Shown here in pieces: positions 33,915-45,703 of a DNA stretch of 64,000 nt. Both the position numbers and the translations under genes were made by a program. Every line of letters begins with the position of its first letter. The stretch's first letter is position 1. Location: the NCBI GenBank assembly GCA_947650285.1, contig CANTFL010001049.1, forward strand, positions 1 through 64,000. Direction: 5' to 3'. The notes under the pieces were generated by a model. It had not been told where the DNA came from and made no database searches. It was given only the letters and a program-made list of their open reading frames with translations. This stretch comes from Hyaloperonospora brassicae (taxonomy: Eukaryota; Oomycota; Peronosporomycetes; Peronosporales; Peronosporaceae).

Positions 33915-33935
33915 AAAGTCACGTGATTGGCGATG
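33915..33935 (-). promoter_or_regulatory. CCAAT and CACGTG boxes upstream of the UNR-like gene
   Basis: On the gene's strand the sequence GCCAATCACGTGACTTTC lies about 60-80 bp upstream of the ATG. It joins a CCAAT element to a palindromic CACGTG (E-box/G-box). Position and motif pairing suggest a proximal promoter element. No expression evidence is available. Confidence 0.4.
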
Positions 33936-34320
33936 ATCGCGTCGACTTTTTTTCGTCGGCAGAGGCGACTTGGAAGGAGCAAAAGGGAGACACAAAGACA
34001 CAAACAAGGACACAAAGGCAGACGTGAGCAAAAAAAGGCGCAAACAAACACAAAAAGAAAAATGGAAAATCAGCTCGAGAAAAACGCGACCTGGCTTGTT
34101 TGTAGCTCGTGGTTGTATACAGTCTACAAAGACATTCGTCCTGTCAGACGACCCCTCTTGCCCGCTCATAATTACACAACAAATCAAGGGACAAGCTTCA
34201 CGGCTACTGCCAAATAACCGTTCAAGTGTTATATGTTACAAGAAGCAATGATCTACAGTTCGCAGGCCCTAGCCGACCACCCCCGCTGCTCTTACAGCAG
34301 TTCTGTCTCCGGATGGTTTT

Positions 34321-34338
34321 GTGTGTGTGTGTGTGTGT
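34321..34338. repeat. (GT)9 microsatellite
   Basis: Nine GT dinucleotides, immediately next to the downstream edge of the inverted repeat-element copy at 34345-35271. Confidence 0.95.
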
Positions 34339-34344
34339 CTGAAG

Positions 34345-35271
34345 ATAACCGTAGAAAAGTAACTACTGTGGCGTAGATAAATTTATTCTAAACTTTATAC
34401 ACAAGTGGGCGATCTGAAGATCAGCGATCTAGATGTCGGTTAAAGGATGTCAGCGAAATGGAGGTCGGTGACTAAGGTAAGCGAATTGGAGGTCTGCGAA
34501 TTGGAAGTCGGCAAATTGGAGGTCGGCGAACTCTCGTGATAGTTTAAAGCAACAACAAACGGGACGTCACTTTCAATATCTTGTTTGTGTAAATAAATAT
34601 GAGAAGGACAGAAAGCCACTCAAACTGCCATTGCAAAATTTCATAAGAGATACACCGATACAGTGTAGCATTTTCTGCAGTCCAAGACGCGCTTACACTT
34701 ACGGCAAGTCCCAGCGGGGTCTAGATTATGCTTGCGGTCGAACCTCGAGAGGCATAGCTTGCAGAGGTTTCGACTGGTGACGTTAAAAGTTGAGGAAGGT
34801 CCGAGTTGAGTAACGCTCAGTTTCAGCGAAGAAATCATTCTCGTCGACGACAAGCTGGCAAACCTCAGAAATAGGGACCGTTTGAGTGTCGTCGACGACG
34901 AGCCGGTTATCATCAAAGAGAAATCCTCTTTCCAAAGAGTTGCCTAAGTGACAAGCTGGTGGGCCTCAGCCGGGGACACCGTGATTCTTCTTGTCGATCA
35001 TATAATGCGCTTGGTGGCCTGTAAAAGCGCGTATAACGACGGTTTCAACCCGTTGTTGTGTAGTCACAGAAGTAAGAGGTTATGAAGCTGCTGAGATCAG
35101 GCAGAATTCTGTGGGAAGTGGTTGCGAGTAATCGGTCAGGCGAAAGCCACAACTGAACCTAAAAGGCGAACCGCGTAGGGACTTGTCTTAATGTATCATC
35201 CCTTTTCGCCAGCTTAGCTCAGTGGTTGTTGTTTTTGTGCATTGAGGCTGTTTGACGACAGATTTGACTAG
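34345..35271 (-). mobile_element. Decayed copy A of an unclassified element with a Cys-rich ORF and pentapeptide repeat
   Basis: The reverse complement aligns along its length with 41313-42335. Shared landmarks in order are TAGTCAAATC, a CAGCAGCTTC segment, a CGCGCTTTTACAGG segment, GGCTCGTCG segments, TGCCTCTCGAG followed by a TTCGAC...CATAATCTAG segment, a 15-bp minisatellite, and a CTACGCCACA segment. The best open part (34916-34641) ends in a Cys cluster: CKLCLSRF, then GTCRKCKRVLDCRKC (CxxC, CxxC, CxxC). The minisatellite that follows is in the same frame and encodes SPTSN-type pentapeptides. It could be part of a retroelement gag or of a DNA-transposon ORF; no polymerase or integrase is visible. 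Copy B has Cys codons changed to Tyr codons, an expected result of decay. Confidence 0.65.
34446..34535 (-). repeat. 15-bp minisatellite of copy A (about 6 units)
   Basis: On the minus strand the units are of the type TCGCCGACCTCCAAT, TTGCCGACTTCCAAT and TCGCAGACCTCCAAT. Read in the frame of the neighbouring Cys-rich ORF they give SPTSN, LPTSN, SQTSN and then degenerate units. Confidence 0.85.
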
Positions 35272-38200
35272 CAACGATAGCACACTACAACTATTTTAAA
35301 AATTATACGCAATGTCCTTTCAAGCTTTTCATGACATCTTTCTGCACAATCTTGACATCAATGACGGGTAAATTGTCTCATCGTACTCTGTTAGGTTGCT
35401 TACCATCAGTTGACATGCGCTATTTTACTGAAATTTCTCGCACCAGGATAGCTTTACTCGAAAGACCAGACAATTTTCCTCTGATCCATCGGAAATATTA
35501 GGGCTCTTGTACCGCAGTCCACACGACACTTTTGCCATATCTCGTATCTTGAGCGTCTTATCCCTATAAGATTCTTCAATTTATATATGCTTACCTCCTC
35601 CGAGTTACACGCCGTCACGTATTACATCTTGACGCGCCCTTGATATCGAACGGTCGATACCGCGCTAGCAAGACGTCTAGAAATGGCTTGTCGGGCGTCC
35701 TCCACGGTAGTCATTTAGCGAGAACCTACTTCTTGTACTAACACAGTTTAACATAGCTACAATTACACTCGTAGTAAGGTGCTTTTAATCCTTAAGTGAA
35801 CTCAACGTGCAATGAGAGATGGAAGATGCAATGGGAGATTCAATTAATGATAAATTACTCTAGAAATGAGTAGAATTGAGCTTTAATTGATAAACATATG
35901 TATTTTGAATAATCGTATTATGACCAACTTCAACTATTTGAGTCACCAAACGTCATCTGGATCTCCTTGCTCACCGCTCAACTCGTCAATTTACAGTGAT
36001 CAGTCAATCAAGTGTAAGCCTGTAAACAGACCATAATCTGGTAAAAGGCAGAACATCATGAAAGACGAGATACCAATTTATTACTAAGCTCTTTTCCGAT
36101 AAGGATCATCCCTCCTGTCTGATCGACGGAGGGCAACCTTGATCCTGTCTACAAGGTTTACAATTGTCAAGGGAAAGAGGACGGGCAAAGCCGATCACAT
36201 CCTCCATCTAAAGGTACTTCGGCGCGAGACAGGCATGGTTGTATCAGACGCTCCAAGCAGAGACAATCCGTTATGCGTCTGGAGTGCGTCTGGGTCAGTG
36301 GGTCGCGAGGGTCCACTTTCCATTGCTTACGTCCAAAATACGCAGCCGTTCTGATCAGACCTGACGGATATGGAAGCTGGGATGGAGGCTAGTGCTAAGG
36401 CTCAATTAGGTGTCTCCGAAGGTGCGAAATCGTCATAGCGGGTGACTTCTCGAGAAACGGATAAAGCTGTCGCGAAGAAGATAAAAGCGTCACAAGGCAG
36501 AGGAACTGTGGTTGTGTGGCGCCTCACTATCCAGGACTTTTTTGCAATATTATGTCACACAATATCAGTCAACACGGGGACATATTTTCTCGAAATAAAC
36601 GATTTACCACAATCATGGGTCCTGTTCCGAACAGCGTGCTATGGCTGTTCGGGCGAATGTTTGTTGCGCATACCGGATCCTTTGGTGACTGGAAACGACT
36701 TGCCTTGACGATCATCTAGGAGATTGTACTCACAAAGTGGGCGTCGAAGGCCATCACACGGAAGCTTTCCAATCAGTTCAAGTCGTCAACGTCCCCGAAT
36801 CGTCCAGTGGCCACGAGTACTTTGGCATGGAGCGCACACTGCTGCGGACGGACTTGAGAGACTCGACAGACCCTTTACCAGAAGGAAATATATATTTATT
36901 ACCGACAAATACTCCCAGGAGGTGATGATTTTCCTGACGATTATGTGTATCGCTCGGCACGGGCCAGCGTTCGACCGCATATTGCAAAAAAGAAACACAT
37001 GCCAAATGTCGTACTATTGTTGGATTAGCAAAAAGGCTCATCGCATGTCGGTGGATGCATTATTTTCTTCAGGTGGCTCTCGACAGCATGTAAAGTCTCT
37101 TCGTGAGTAGGACACTATTCAGGCGCGGCTAGGAGGATATATTGTCGTACTTCTCAGAAAGGGGCACAGCACTATGATCATCTAACAGAAGACGAAATCG
37201 CTTACGACGACAAATTTCAAATCCGCTAAGTTGTTGGATATATTTTGTCAAAGATCTATCACCTGCTATTGTGACGAATAGAATTGGCTGCATCTACTTC
37301 ACGCGCACATTTAATTTCTTATTTTAACGATGGTGACGGATTCTGTAATGCAAGACGTCCGAATCCCTTTCAGAAAACGAATTTAAAATTTGAAGACTGC
37401 GCATCAAACTGGCGCAATTTTGTCTGGCTGCATAAACGGGAGACGGATGGTCATTTGTAGCACTGACACACATGGTAAATCGTGCTCTTCCAATGGCCCG
37501 GTTTCACGAGTCCGAGAGCATTATGACTTATTTTTGAGTCGAAAAGACAAACGAATTTTGAGTTCGAAAATTTGAATAAATTGACGTCAGATGCAAGGAC
37601 TTCGACTATGTGCAAAGTAATCTTTATATTGCTAGGTGTCCAACATTCCTGCCATGAGCTAGTTCCGTTTACCTCTATTTTAGCACAAATATCATCATTA
37701 AGCTTCAGAAAGTCGGCCTTCAATTTCGATGTCTCCAGTGCGGTCGTGTAGGATATCTGTCAGTCCGGTGCTCTTTCACAGGAGCGCAACCCTAAGGGCA
37801 GGAAAATACTAAATACAAGGACGTGGAGCAGCAGGTGGTGGAGATCTAATCCACCAGACCATGTTAGCAGTCCAGAGGATATGCGGCTAGTGGTAGATCG
37901 TCGTTGAGAGATAAGTGAGTCAGGCGCCACGTTATCTGAAGCAGTGTTAACGCCGACAGCCGCGGCAGCAGAATCCCAACCCCGCTCCGGCTGGATGGAC
38001 ACAGAGCACCACGTATTTGAAGAATATTTCCCTGAACCGAGCTGGAAAACTAATGCAGACAGAAGAGACCACAAGGCTTCATCGGCTGCATTTAACCCGG
38101 ACCTGACAGTGTATAATAAGATTGTGTGGCCTCTCTCCAGTACACCAAAAATATAATTCTCTGGGTCATCACGGGTTCTTGTGAAGTCCTTCAAATGTAG

Positions 38201-39457
38201 AGGCGGTAGTGTATATTCAATTCCAGGTAATGGTATACAAGCAGAAACGCTAAATCATCAAACAGATTTTGATGAGTTTAAGCATGTAACTACGTTCCCT
38301 CAGCAACCAAATTTGAATCTTCAGTTGGAAGAGAAAGGTCGGCATATCTGCACGGACCAGAGGATCGGCGCCTAGAATTACAGTGTTCTCGATTTTTACA
38401 AAAAACAAGAGCCGTGAACTCGCGACATTTTATGGCGTGATTCTTCTAGTCGATGACTGGGTTGTATAACCAATTCTTACTTAATAATGCTTAAAAATGG
38501 ACCTCATACATTGAATAAGCTGATAAATCCTTTATAAATGCTAGAATTCGGCATTCCGGATACGGGTAACGTCTGGAGATGGCTATCGCTCGAGCTGTGG
38601 TATATTCCTTTCCGAAAGCAGCCACTACGCAGTTTAAACTGCTCACGTCCAGTCTAAAATAGGTCTTCAAGTATGCTGAGCTATTTAATCTCGAAGACAG
38701 ATTGCCCATGATGTGCGGGTGAATGCGCTGACCAATGTGGGACGCAGTTGGACCTCAATGACTCGAAAATGATTGGCAAATACATTCGAGGTGTTCTTGC
38801 ACGGCTATGAACCCAACTCCACTAACTACAATTTTCCTATTCCAGGCGACAAATCAGGCGGTAGATACACCATAGAAATGGCCACTAATCGCCTAAAGGT
38901 ATACATGTAATTTTTTTATTGCCATGACGTGTATGAATCGGATCAGAGCAGGTAATATAAATTAATTCGTTTAACACTCAAATTCATCTAACATCGCTTT
39001 CTAATCACATACGGGGCTGTAGATGGCGATCAAATACCCATTCTCCGTCTCAGCATGCATATCTGTAATTTAAGCAGCGAAAACCAAGATGCCGTTTGCT
39101 CCAACATTGGCTCTTCCATACCAGGAATGGCAGTACTCGTTATTTTTCCACACAATAGAGAAAATGTCTCGTTAAACAACGAGTTCGATCACATGGACAA
39201 AGACGGCCAGAACCAAGCCATGAAGATAGAATTGATCTTGTTACGTCGTTGTGGTAAAGCGCTTTATCAATACTTAGACTCAGAGATCACAGCCTTAAAT
39301 AAACAAGGGGTCACCCTCAGAAAAGTAGTGTTCGAGAGGAAAGGGGACACGAAAGAGGTTGGACCTTGACGGGAGAAAGGCCCGCAGGACCAGTCAAGGG
39401 GAAGACCATTGCCAAGTAACCATGAAAGCGGCACCGAGGAAGGATGACCGCTACCCC
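35272..39457. other. Repeat-derived or intergenic, nothing identified
   Basis: Only short frames. At 36724-36925 two plus-strand frames overlap, one reading VNVPESSSGHEYFGMERTLL, which looks like real protein sequence but which I cannot assign. Elsewhere nothing is supported. Confidence 0.35.
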
Positions 39458-39580
39458 TCATCAGTAGATCTGAGTCTCGCTTTGATAAACCGGTCCTTCA
39501 TCGGCAGAATTGGGTTTCCTTATTGCTATACCCGGTCCCTCATCGGTAAACTTGGGTCTCGCACCGATAGACTGGTCCCT
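39458..39580 (+). repeat. Three tandem units of about 41 bp
   Basis: Units begin TCATCAGTAGATCTGAGTCT (39458), TCATCGGCAGAATTGGGTTT (39498) and TCATCGGTAAACTTGGGTCT (39540), each ending in a GGTCC-type motif (CCGGTCCT, CCGGTCCC, CTGGTCCC). Confidence 0.8.
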
Positions 39581-39787
39581 CAAATATCTGTCTACTCCAG
39601 ACCAGTCAAATAAATAGTCATTGAACCGGGAAAAGGATAAGTGAAGAAGTTCAAGGATAGGAATATATCAAATATAAGTCATTTTGGATCTACGTGGCAC
39701 GTCTTCGTCGTATTTTTAAGAAACTTGCACTTGGTCTGCACGCCTGTTCTGGGGACCAGCTATACTTCCCCCGACCTTTAAAGACAT

Positions 39788-40459
39788 TTGATGCGCAAAT
39801 ATAAGTGCTATTTGAACTCTAGGAAGTATTTTTCATGTGGGTTCGTCCAGTATAGCCCCCAAATATCCGATAAGTCTTCCCGCCTGTTCCGTGGAAGGGA
39901 TATAATTTGCCCCCCCACCCGAGTAAAGAAATTTGCGTGGCGAGACCAAGCGCAAGTGGAACCCGAAAAGGATTTGGCCTGTAGATTCTTCGATTATCAA
40001 ATCCTTCAGACCCGCTATCAAAAACGATCTTCCGACTGTCGAATCGAAGAACAGCAAAGATCAGGTGGTAGATACTTCTATAACAAAAAAGAAAGGCTAG
40101 TAGTGACAAGCTTCCTGAAGCATTTGGATATAAGCCCACTCTCGATCAAGTCGATCGAGTGGACACCTACTGGCCCACCAAGCGAATCTTATCCGCTCTG
40201 GGGGACCAAAGTATGGCTTTATCAAGACCAATATCTACACGGCCATCACGTCTACCGAAGAGTGCAAACCAACAGCAGACGGGTAGACAAGATCAGTCAA
40301 GGTCCATACGCGGCGTCGGGTATCCCCCCCCTCAAGTCGGCAATCCGGCGCGGTGGGTGTTTTGAAGGCTCATTACGCAGTATTGAGAAACCACTCCACC
40401 ACATAATCAATGTTATATCACATAAAGGTGGAGTAGCGAAATTTGTACCTCGGATATGA
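39788..40459 (+). CDS. Unidentified open frame of 223 codons (probable element remnant)
   Basis: This is the longest open frame between 34 and 57 kb on the plus strand. The product is basic and Arg/Lys/Tyr-rich (for example FAWRDQAQVEPEKD, FFDYQILQTRYQKR, GGRYFYNKKERLVV). I recognise no domain, signal peptide or membrane segment. It lies between the two inverted copies of the unclassified element, just after the 41-bp tandem units, so an element-encoded protein is the most economical explanation. The frame may also be open by chance, and the start is uncertain. Confidence 0.3.
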   Translation: MMRKYKCYLNSRKYFSCGFVQYSPQISDKSSRLFRGRDIICPPTRVKKFAWRDQAQVEPEKDLACRFFDYQILQTRYQKRSSDCRIEEQQRSGGRYFYNKKERLVVTSFLKHLDISPLSIKSIEWTPTGPPSESYPLWGTKVWLYQDQYLHGHHVYRRVQTNSRRVDKISQGPYAASGIPPLKSAIRRGGCFEGSLRSIEKPLHHIINVISHKGGVAKFVPRI

Positions 40460-40971
40460 CGGCGCTCTTTTCTTCGACGGCAGTGTCACTATTGCACTGA
40501 TCGTGCACTCACTCAGGGGTACGCATACTTAACTCAAAGAGAATAAGTAACCTATAGTGGCTATACTCGCCTCTCCGCTTCAGGGGATTTATAAAGGAGG
40601 GTAGGTCATAGTCCCTAAAGGGTTAATATCACTTACTGGGGACGTTATCGTCGGATGGGTCGGCAACAACCGTACACCTTACACCTTCCCCTAAAAGCTA
40701 AAGAAGTTCATACAAAGCTGTGCATCTTAGCAGAACTCCATTACCCTAATTACATGAGCGATTCGATCGGGATAAGTGTCCAGCGGCTTGGCAATCTCTC
40801 AGACCTGAATGGCCTGTCACGGCGACAACACCTTATCCCCTTGTTACAAGTGGTTCCGTGGATAGGATGAAGACTTCACAGCTATATATATATAGCTGGC
40901 GTTGCATCGAGTGGGCCGTTTTGTATATCCTAGCAAACGCTTATAGAGCTTAGATGATCAAGATTTGTGCA

Positions 40972-41036
40972 GTGGACAGCATTGTGGCGGAAACAGTGCC
41001 TGCGTGGACAGCATTGTTGGCGGAAACAGTACCTGT
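40972..41036 (+). repeat. Two tandem units of 32-33 bp
   Basis: GTGGACAGCATTGTGGCGG at 40972 and GTGGACAGCATTGTTGGCGG at 41004, each continuing with AAACAGTRCCTG. An 18-bp perfect palindrome, AGCTATATATATATAGCT, lies nearby at 40880-40897. Confidence 0.85.
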
Positions 41037-41312
41037 TGTCCGGAATATAATTTGACTGGCACAAAGTTAAAATTCTAGCACAACATGGCTCGATTGCTCA
41101 ATCGCTAGAACGCAGTGACGGCATTCACCTTCACATATTGTCTCCACAATAGACAACGCGGATAAGTGGATGCAGCTTAGAATGGCAGATAACGGGGCGC
41201 GAAACGACAAGTACGCCTGAGTACACCTCATCTGTGCCATCTTATGTGAAGTAAATAATTATGTGCTTACGGGGAAGGGGGTAAAATCTTCACATTTATG
41301 TGGTATAGTAGT

Positions 41313-42335
41313 TAGTCAAATCCATCATACAACATCTTCAACGTACAAACACAACAATCGACTAGCTTAGTCGGCGTACGGGCTGGTACGGGAGGGTAAG
41401 TTCTCCGCGCGTTTCGCCCCTTCGGGGTTCAGTTGCGGCTCTTGCCTAACTGATTCCTTACGAACAATTCCTGCGGAAGTCTGCCTGAGCTCAGCAGCTT
41501 CTAACCCTTTCACTCCCTGTGACTTCACACCAAAGGATGGAAGCCGACGCTGACGCGCTTTTACAGGTCACCGGGCGCAGTGTACGCCCCACTGGAAGAA
41601 TTACGGTGCCCTCGGCTAAAGCCCACCGGCTTGTCACTCATACAAGTCTTTAGAGAACGGTGCCTTCTCTGTAAGATCTCCGGCTCGTCGTTGACGAGAC
41701 TTACAACGGTCCTTATTACTGAGGTATACCGGCTCGTCGACGAAGAGACTCCTCCTTTCGCTAGTAGCTAGCGATGCCCATCCCGGGCTTTCCTTAACTC
41801 TTGGCACTACCATTTGATACCTCTACAAGAAATGCCTCTCGAGATTCGACGGCAGGCATAATCTAGCCCACGCAGGAACTTACCTTAAGTGTACGCGTGT
41901 CTTGGACTTGGATTATTCTGCAGTGTTTTAGTTTATCTCTTTTTCTTTCTCGCAGAGCCATTTTGAATGGCCCTCATTCCTTCCCTAATCTTATTCAAAT
42001 ATAGTAGTGAATATGTCGTTCGATTTTCTCGCATTCTGCTCTACCCTTGAGTCGCCTACACCCGAGTCGCCTACACCCTAGTCGCCGACACTTGGGTCGC
42101 CGACACCCGAGTTGCAGACACCCGAGTCGCAGACACCCTAGTCGCTGTCACCTGGTTCGCCGACACTTGAGTCGCCGGCACCCGAGTCACCAAAACTTGA
42201 GCCGCCGATAATCGATATCCCGACCTTTGCCTCTGTCTCTCGAGCTTACAACACTTGAGTCGTCGACCCTTAAGTCGCTGAACTAATATCTCGGGGCTAA
42301 AATTCTCTACGCCACATTTACGCGGACAACTACGC
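41313..42335 (+). mobile_element. Decayed copy B of the unclassified element (inverted relative to copy A)
   Basis: Aligns with the reverse complement of 34345-35271 from TAGTCAAATCC at 41313 to a CTACGCCACATTTACG segment at about 42306. In the frame of copy A's Cys cluster it reads LYKKCLSRFDGRHNL and LKCTRVLDLDY, with two Cys codons become Tyr and the CRKC pair lost. The 15-bp minisatellite that follows is in the same frame. Copies A and B are 6 kb apart in opposite orientation. They may be two independent insertions or the ends of a larger inverted structure; the DNA between shows no symmetry. Confidence 0.65.
42051..42215 (+). repeat. 15-bp minisatellite of copy B: eleven units with no length change
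   Basis: Eleven consecutive 15-bp units of the type GTCGCCGACACCCGA, with substitutions but no insertion or deletion. Read one base in, they give SPTPE, SPTP-stop, SPTLG, SPTPE, LQTPE, SQTP-stop, SLSPG, SPTLE, SPAPE, SPKLE. Two units have GAG changed to TAG. The preserved multiple-of-three length points to a formerly coding pentapeptide repeat. Confidence 0.9.
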
Positions 42336-44300
42336 TAAAAATGATGCTTACTTAGTCAACATAGTCATTACAAGGCGGTGACTGATTCGTTGGGGAGGCA
42401 ACTTGTCAATAGGCGGGCTTTTTAACAATTCTTCCGAACAGCCTTGGTACCAGCTAAGATGTTGTTCTTCGTATAAATAAGGTCTCATTAACGATTAATA
42501 CCGTTATTCCCTGCGAGACAACTGTATAGATGAGGTGGATGCATATTATCGTCATAGATGTTTCCAGGAATACGTCACTCCACACGACACTTCTAATATT
42601 CATTCGGACGATCAGCATCAAAATACGAGTTACATATCTCATAACGTCAGAGGTTTCAAAAAACTTGCTCACTAGATTAATGTTGGCGTGTCGGCTTCAG
42701 CCTCGAACTAATCTTTTCCTGGCATGGTCTTCACAAGGAACGCATGTGCGCACTGCAGAGGAGGCGGCGACACTCATTCACACATTGGCGCGCTTGTGGT
42801 GAGCACCTGAAGCATACCGCTTCCCTTTGTTGTACTGGTGTACTGATTTATCACAGCAAAATAGAGTAGCGACTTTCACAAGAGCTAATTCGGCAGCTCA
42901 CGCGACGGGCTGGCGGCCAGATACATGGAGAATTTGGGTATTGTGTCGATATAGTAAATATTGTCCTCGTTAATGTGTGGACTGTTCTAATGTAAGCTCT
43001 ACGTGTGGCCCACATGGATAGATGAAAGTAGAATTTCCGGTGTGGTAGGATCCTGAAGACCTTGTTGTTGTATCCCTTAGATAGACACACAATACAAACT
43101 CATACTTCGTAATGACATAGGAAATATATACCATCTTTACCTATAACCGCCAACTTAAATTTGTACTGTGCTCCCTATATAAGAGTTGAACAAAATATAT
43201 TATTATCATGCTTGTAATTTTAAAACTAGCTCCATACCAATGTTGTACTAGCCGGAATCAAGCTGCCTTAAGAATAATTTCTTGACCGGTATGAGCATAC
43301 GCGCTCAATTCGATCGGAGATATCGGCTCTAGACGCTTCAATGGGAGCGACTGCGTTGGCTGACGCTCGAGCGCTTGGGTAACATGCGGAACACGGCAAA
43401 TATAATGACAACGTTGACCTTTCACATTTTGGCAGGTAGAATAATATTGCTTTTTCGATCAATTCTATGTCCCGGCTACGATTAAATTGATTGCGTCCAA
43501 TGGGTAGAAATGCGCGTCTCATCCAATTTGTTGGATCACCAAGAGATTTTTCTTCTTTTACGATACAAAAGTCGGCCCAGGCAGCATAATCGACTTTTTC
43601 AGGTAACTTTTCTTTTCCAATTATCACACGGTACCCTAAGTTGGACTAATTAGTCACGAAAAAGGACAAAATGGCTATTGGGAAAGACTTTTCTATCTTA
43701 ACATGGAATAAAAAGGCAGCCGAGTGTAATGCAGCATCTATAGAGTCAGTAAGAGGGACAAACAATGTCGCGCTGAGCTATGTCACACAGCACAGCACCC
43801 TAGGCAACCGCAATTGTTAAAGCGGTCTCAATGGATCATGAGCCACGTTACGGACCTCCGGCAGGAATATCTGGTACTGATCGGTCAGCATCTCATCTGA
43901 GCCATTGAACTTTATATAAAGTCACGTCCGATTTGCAGACTGGACACGCGATCAAAGGGTCCAAACTATTCTGCAGAACATGGACAGTATAACAAGCGCA
44001 ATATTACGACCGAGGACAAATATCTGTCTGACTGATCACTAGACCTCAGCGTCAGCCATCGCTCAGCATCCCTCGATTGTATTCCGGCCGACATAGGGAG
44101 ATTTGTGGAATACCAATGTGGGAGGGTAATAATGCTCTCGGCGACCGCTAACCACGCTCTTCTTTGTACGTGCACGGAATCAGAGCTGCTCGCTGCCATC
44201 TATGGGCATAATTGGCTAAAAATAGAAGTCTCAGACGACTTTAGCAATGATTTCTCACAAAAACACGGCATTTCTTGTTGCTCCGGCACTAGTGGTGGTC
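42336..44300. other. Repeat-rich, nothing identified
   Basis: The minus strand at 43627-43268 has a 119-codon frame beginning MIIGKEKLPEKVDYAAWADF that I cannot assign. The 3' part, from about 43700, may be the front of the LINE that becomes recognisable at 44330. Confidence 0.35.
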
Positions 44301-45703
44301 ATCAAATCAAAGCTTAGAAGGTGCAGATACCTATTCTTCGTTTCTTAGGTATAATTCATACTTTAACGGAAAATAAACATGTGGTGAATGCGATGGATGA
44401 TAGGCCAATGTATTTGCTTCAAACGAGTTACGCAATCTTTGCTAAGGTACAAGCAACGCAAGAGCAGCGCGTTATTATTTCATTAACTATTGACCAACAG
44501 CAATGTTTCGTACATGGAATCCAGATGTTGTAACCGGTATTGATGTAAGTTACACAATTAGCCAGGGCAAATTAAGATGAAAGCAATAAAAAATTACAAC
44601 ATTCCGGCTATCCTCCTATTGGGGTTTTGCAAGGCATTTAACACTCTAGAAAAATATTAAATTGTTTAATTCTTCGAAAGTGATAGCTTGATAAACGCTA
44701 TGTTCATCCGGTCAATAATTTTAGAAAACGACACCACGACTACCTTCCTGATAAATCGAGAACAGTCTGACAAATTCGAGTATATAGGGAATAAGACAAG
44801 TCCGCCCGCTCAACACTTGCTCTTATGTCTAGATTTTTGGCTCTAAATATTGCAATTGAGCAGCCACGGGACTTAGAGCTCATACCTGAGCCAGACAAAA
44901 CCGAACAACGCACTCATTCTGGACGTTTGTTGACAACTACAAGATCTTTGTTGAGAAAGATTATCAATTCATGCCAGCGCCACGCCTCGTTTCCCGTTTC
45001 GGGATCCGGTCCAAAAGTGCAGCCGGTCAAGATCAATTAGATTCCTCTCTACATGAGCGGGAATGGGGTATATTATTACAGTTTATGTTACTCTAGTCAG
45101 TTGCCAAGGCGAGAACTCTGAGTCTGAGATTGAATTGGGTGACTTTCGGCATCATAATTGGGCGTTAATAATTTGAGAGCTTCATCAACGCTTATTAACG
45201 GCTTCCACTATCGCGGCCAAGGTTGAAAACAGATTTATGTTTTTCAATTAAATAACTTTGACCTTCAGCCCTTGTTCACTGCCGCGGATTTTGACGTTTT
45301 GATTAGGTGGGACGCGATATCCACAACCTAAACGAACAGCTCACGTGATTCCATGCTGCAAAAGCGGATTCTAGTTGACTTTTAAGTCAATTCGGGTCTT
45401 CTCAATACTTTGAAAAGGCTAGAGGGGTAGTTCTCGACTTATTGAATGTTGTAGTAGGATAAATACCGACTAATATGCCATGATGTGATTCAAATAATCC
45501 CATGATGATATTTTAATGCGTGGCGATCATAATTTAATCAGGGCCAGTCATATTCTTCCGCTATGACTTTGCATGAACTGCCTCGAATGGCATGGAGATT
45601 ATAAAAAAATTCCAGAGCATCAAAGAATTCTTTATCAGTGATGTTCATCAGTATATAGAGCCTACGAAGGAGTGACTTTAATTACTATTTTACAGGGTGA
45701 CAA

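Noticed and set aside
40880..40897. 18-bp palindrome as an origin or site-specific recombination site
   Set aside because: It is a simple AT-repeat flanked by AGCT, expected in AT-rich DNA, with no associated gene.
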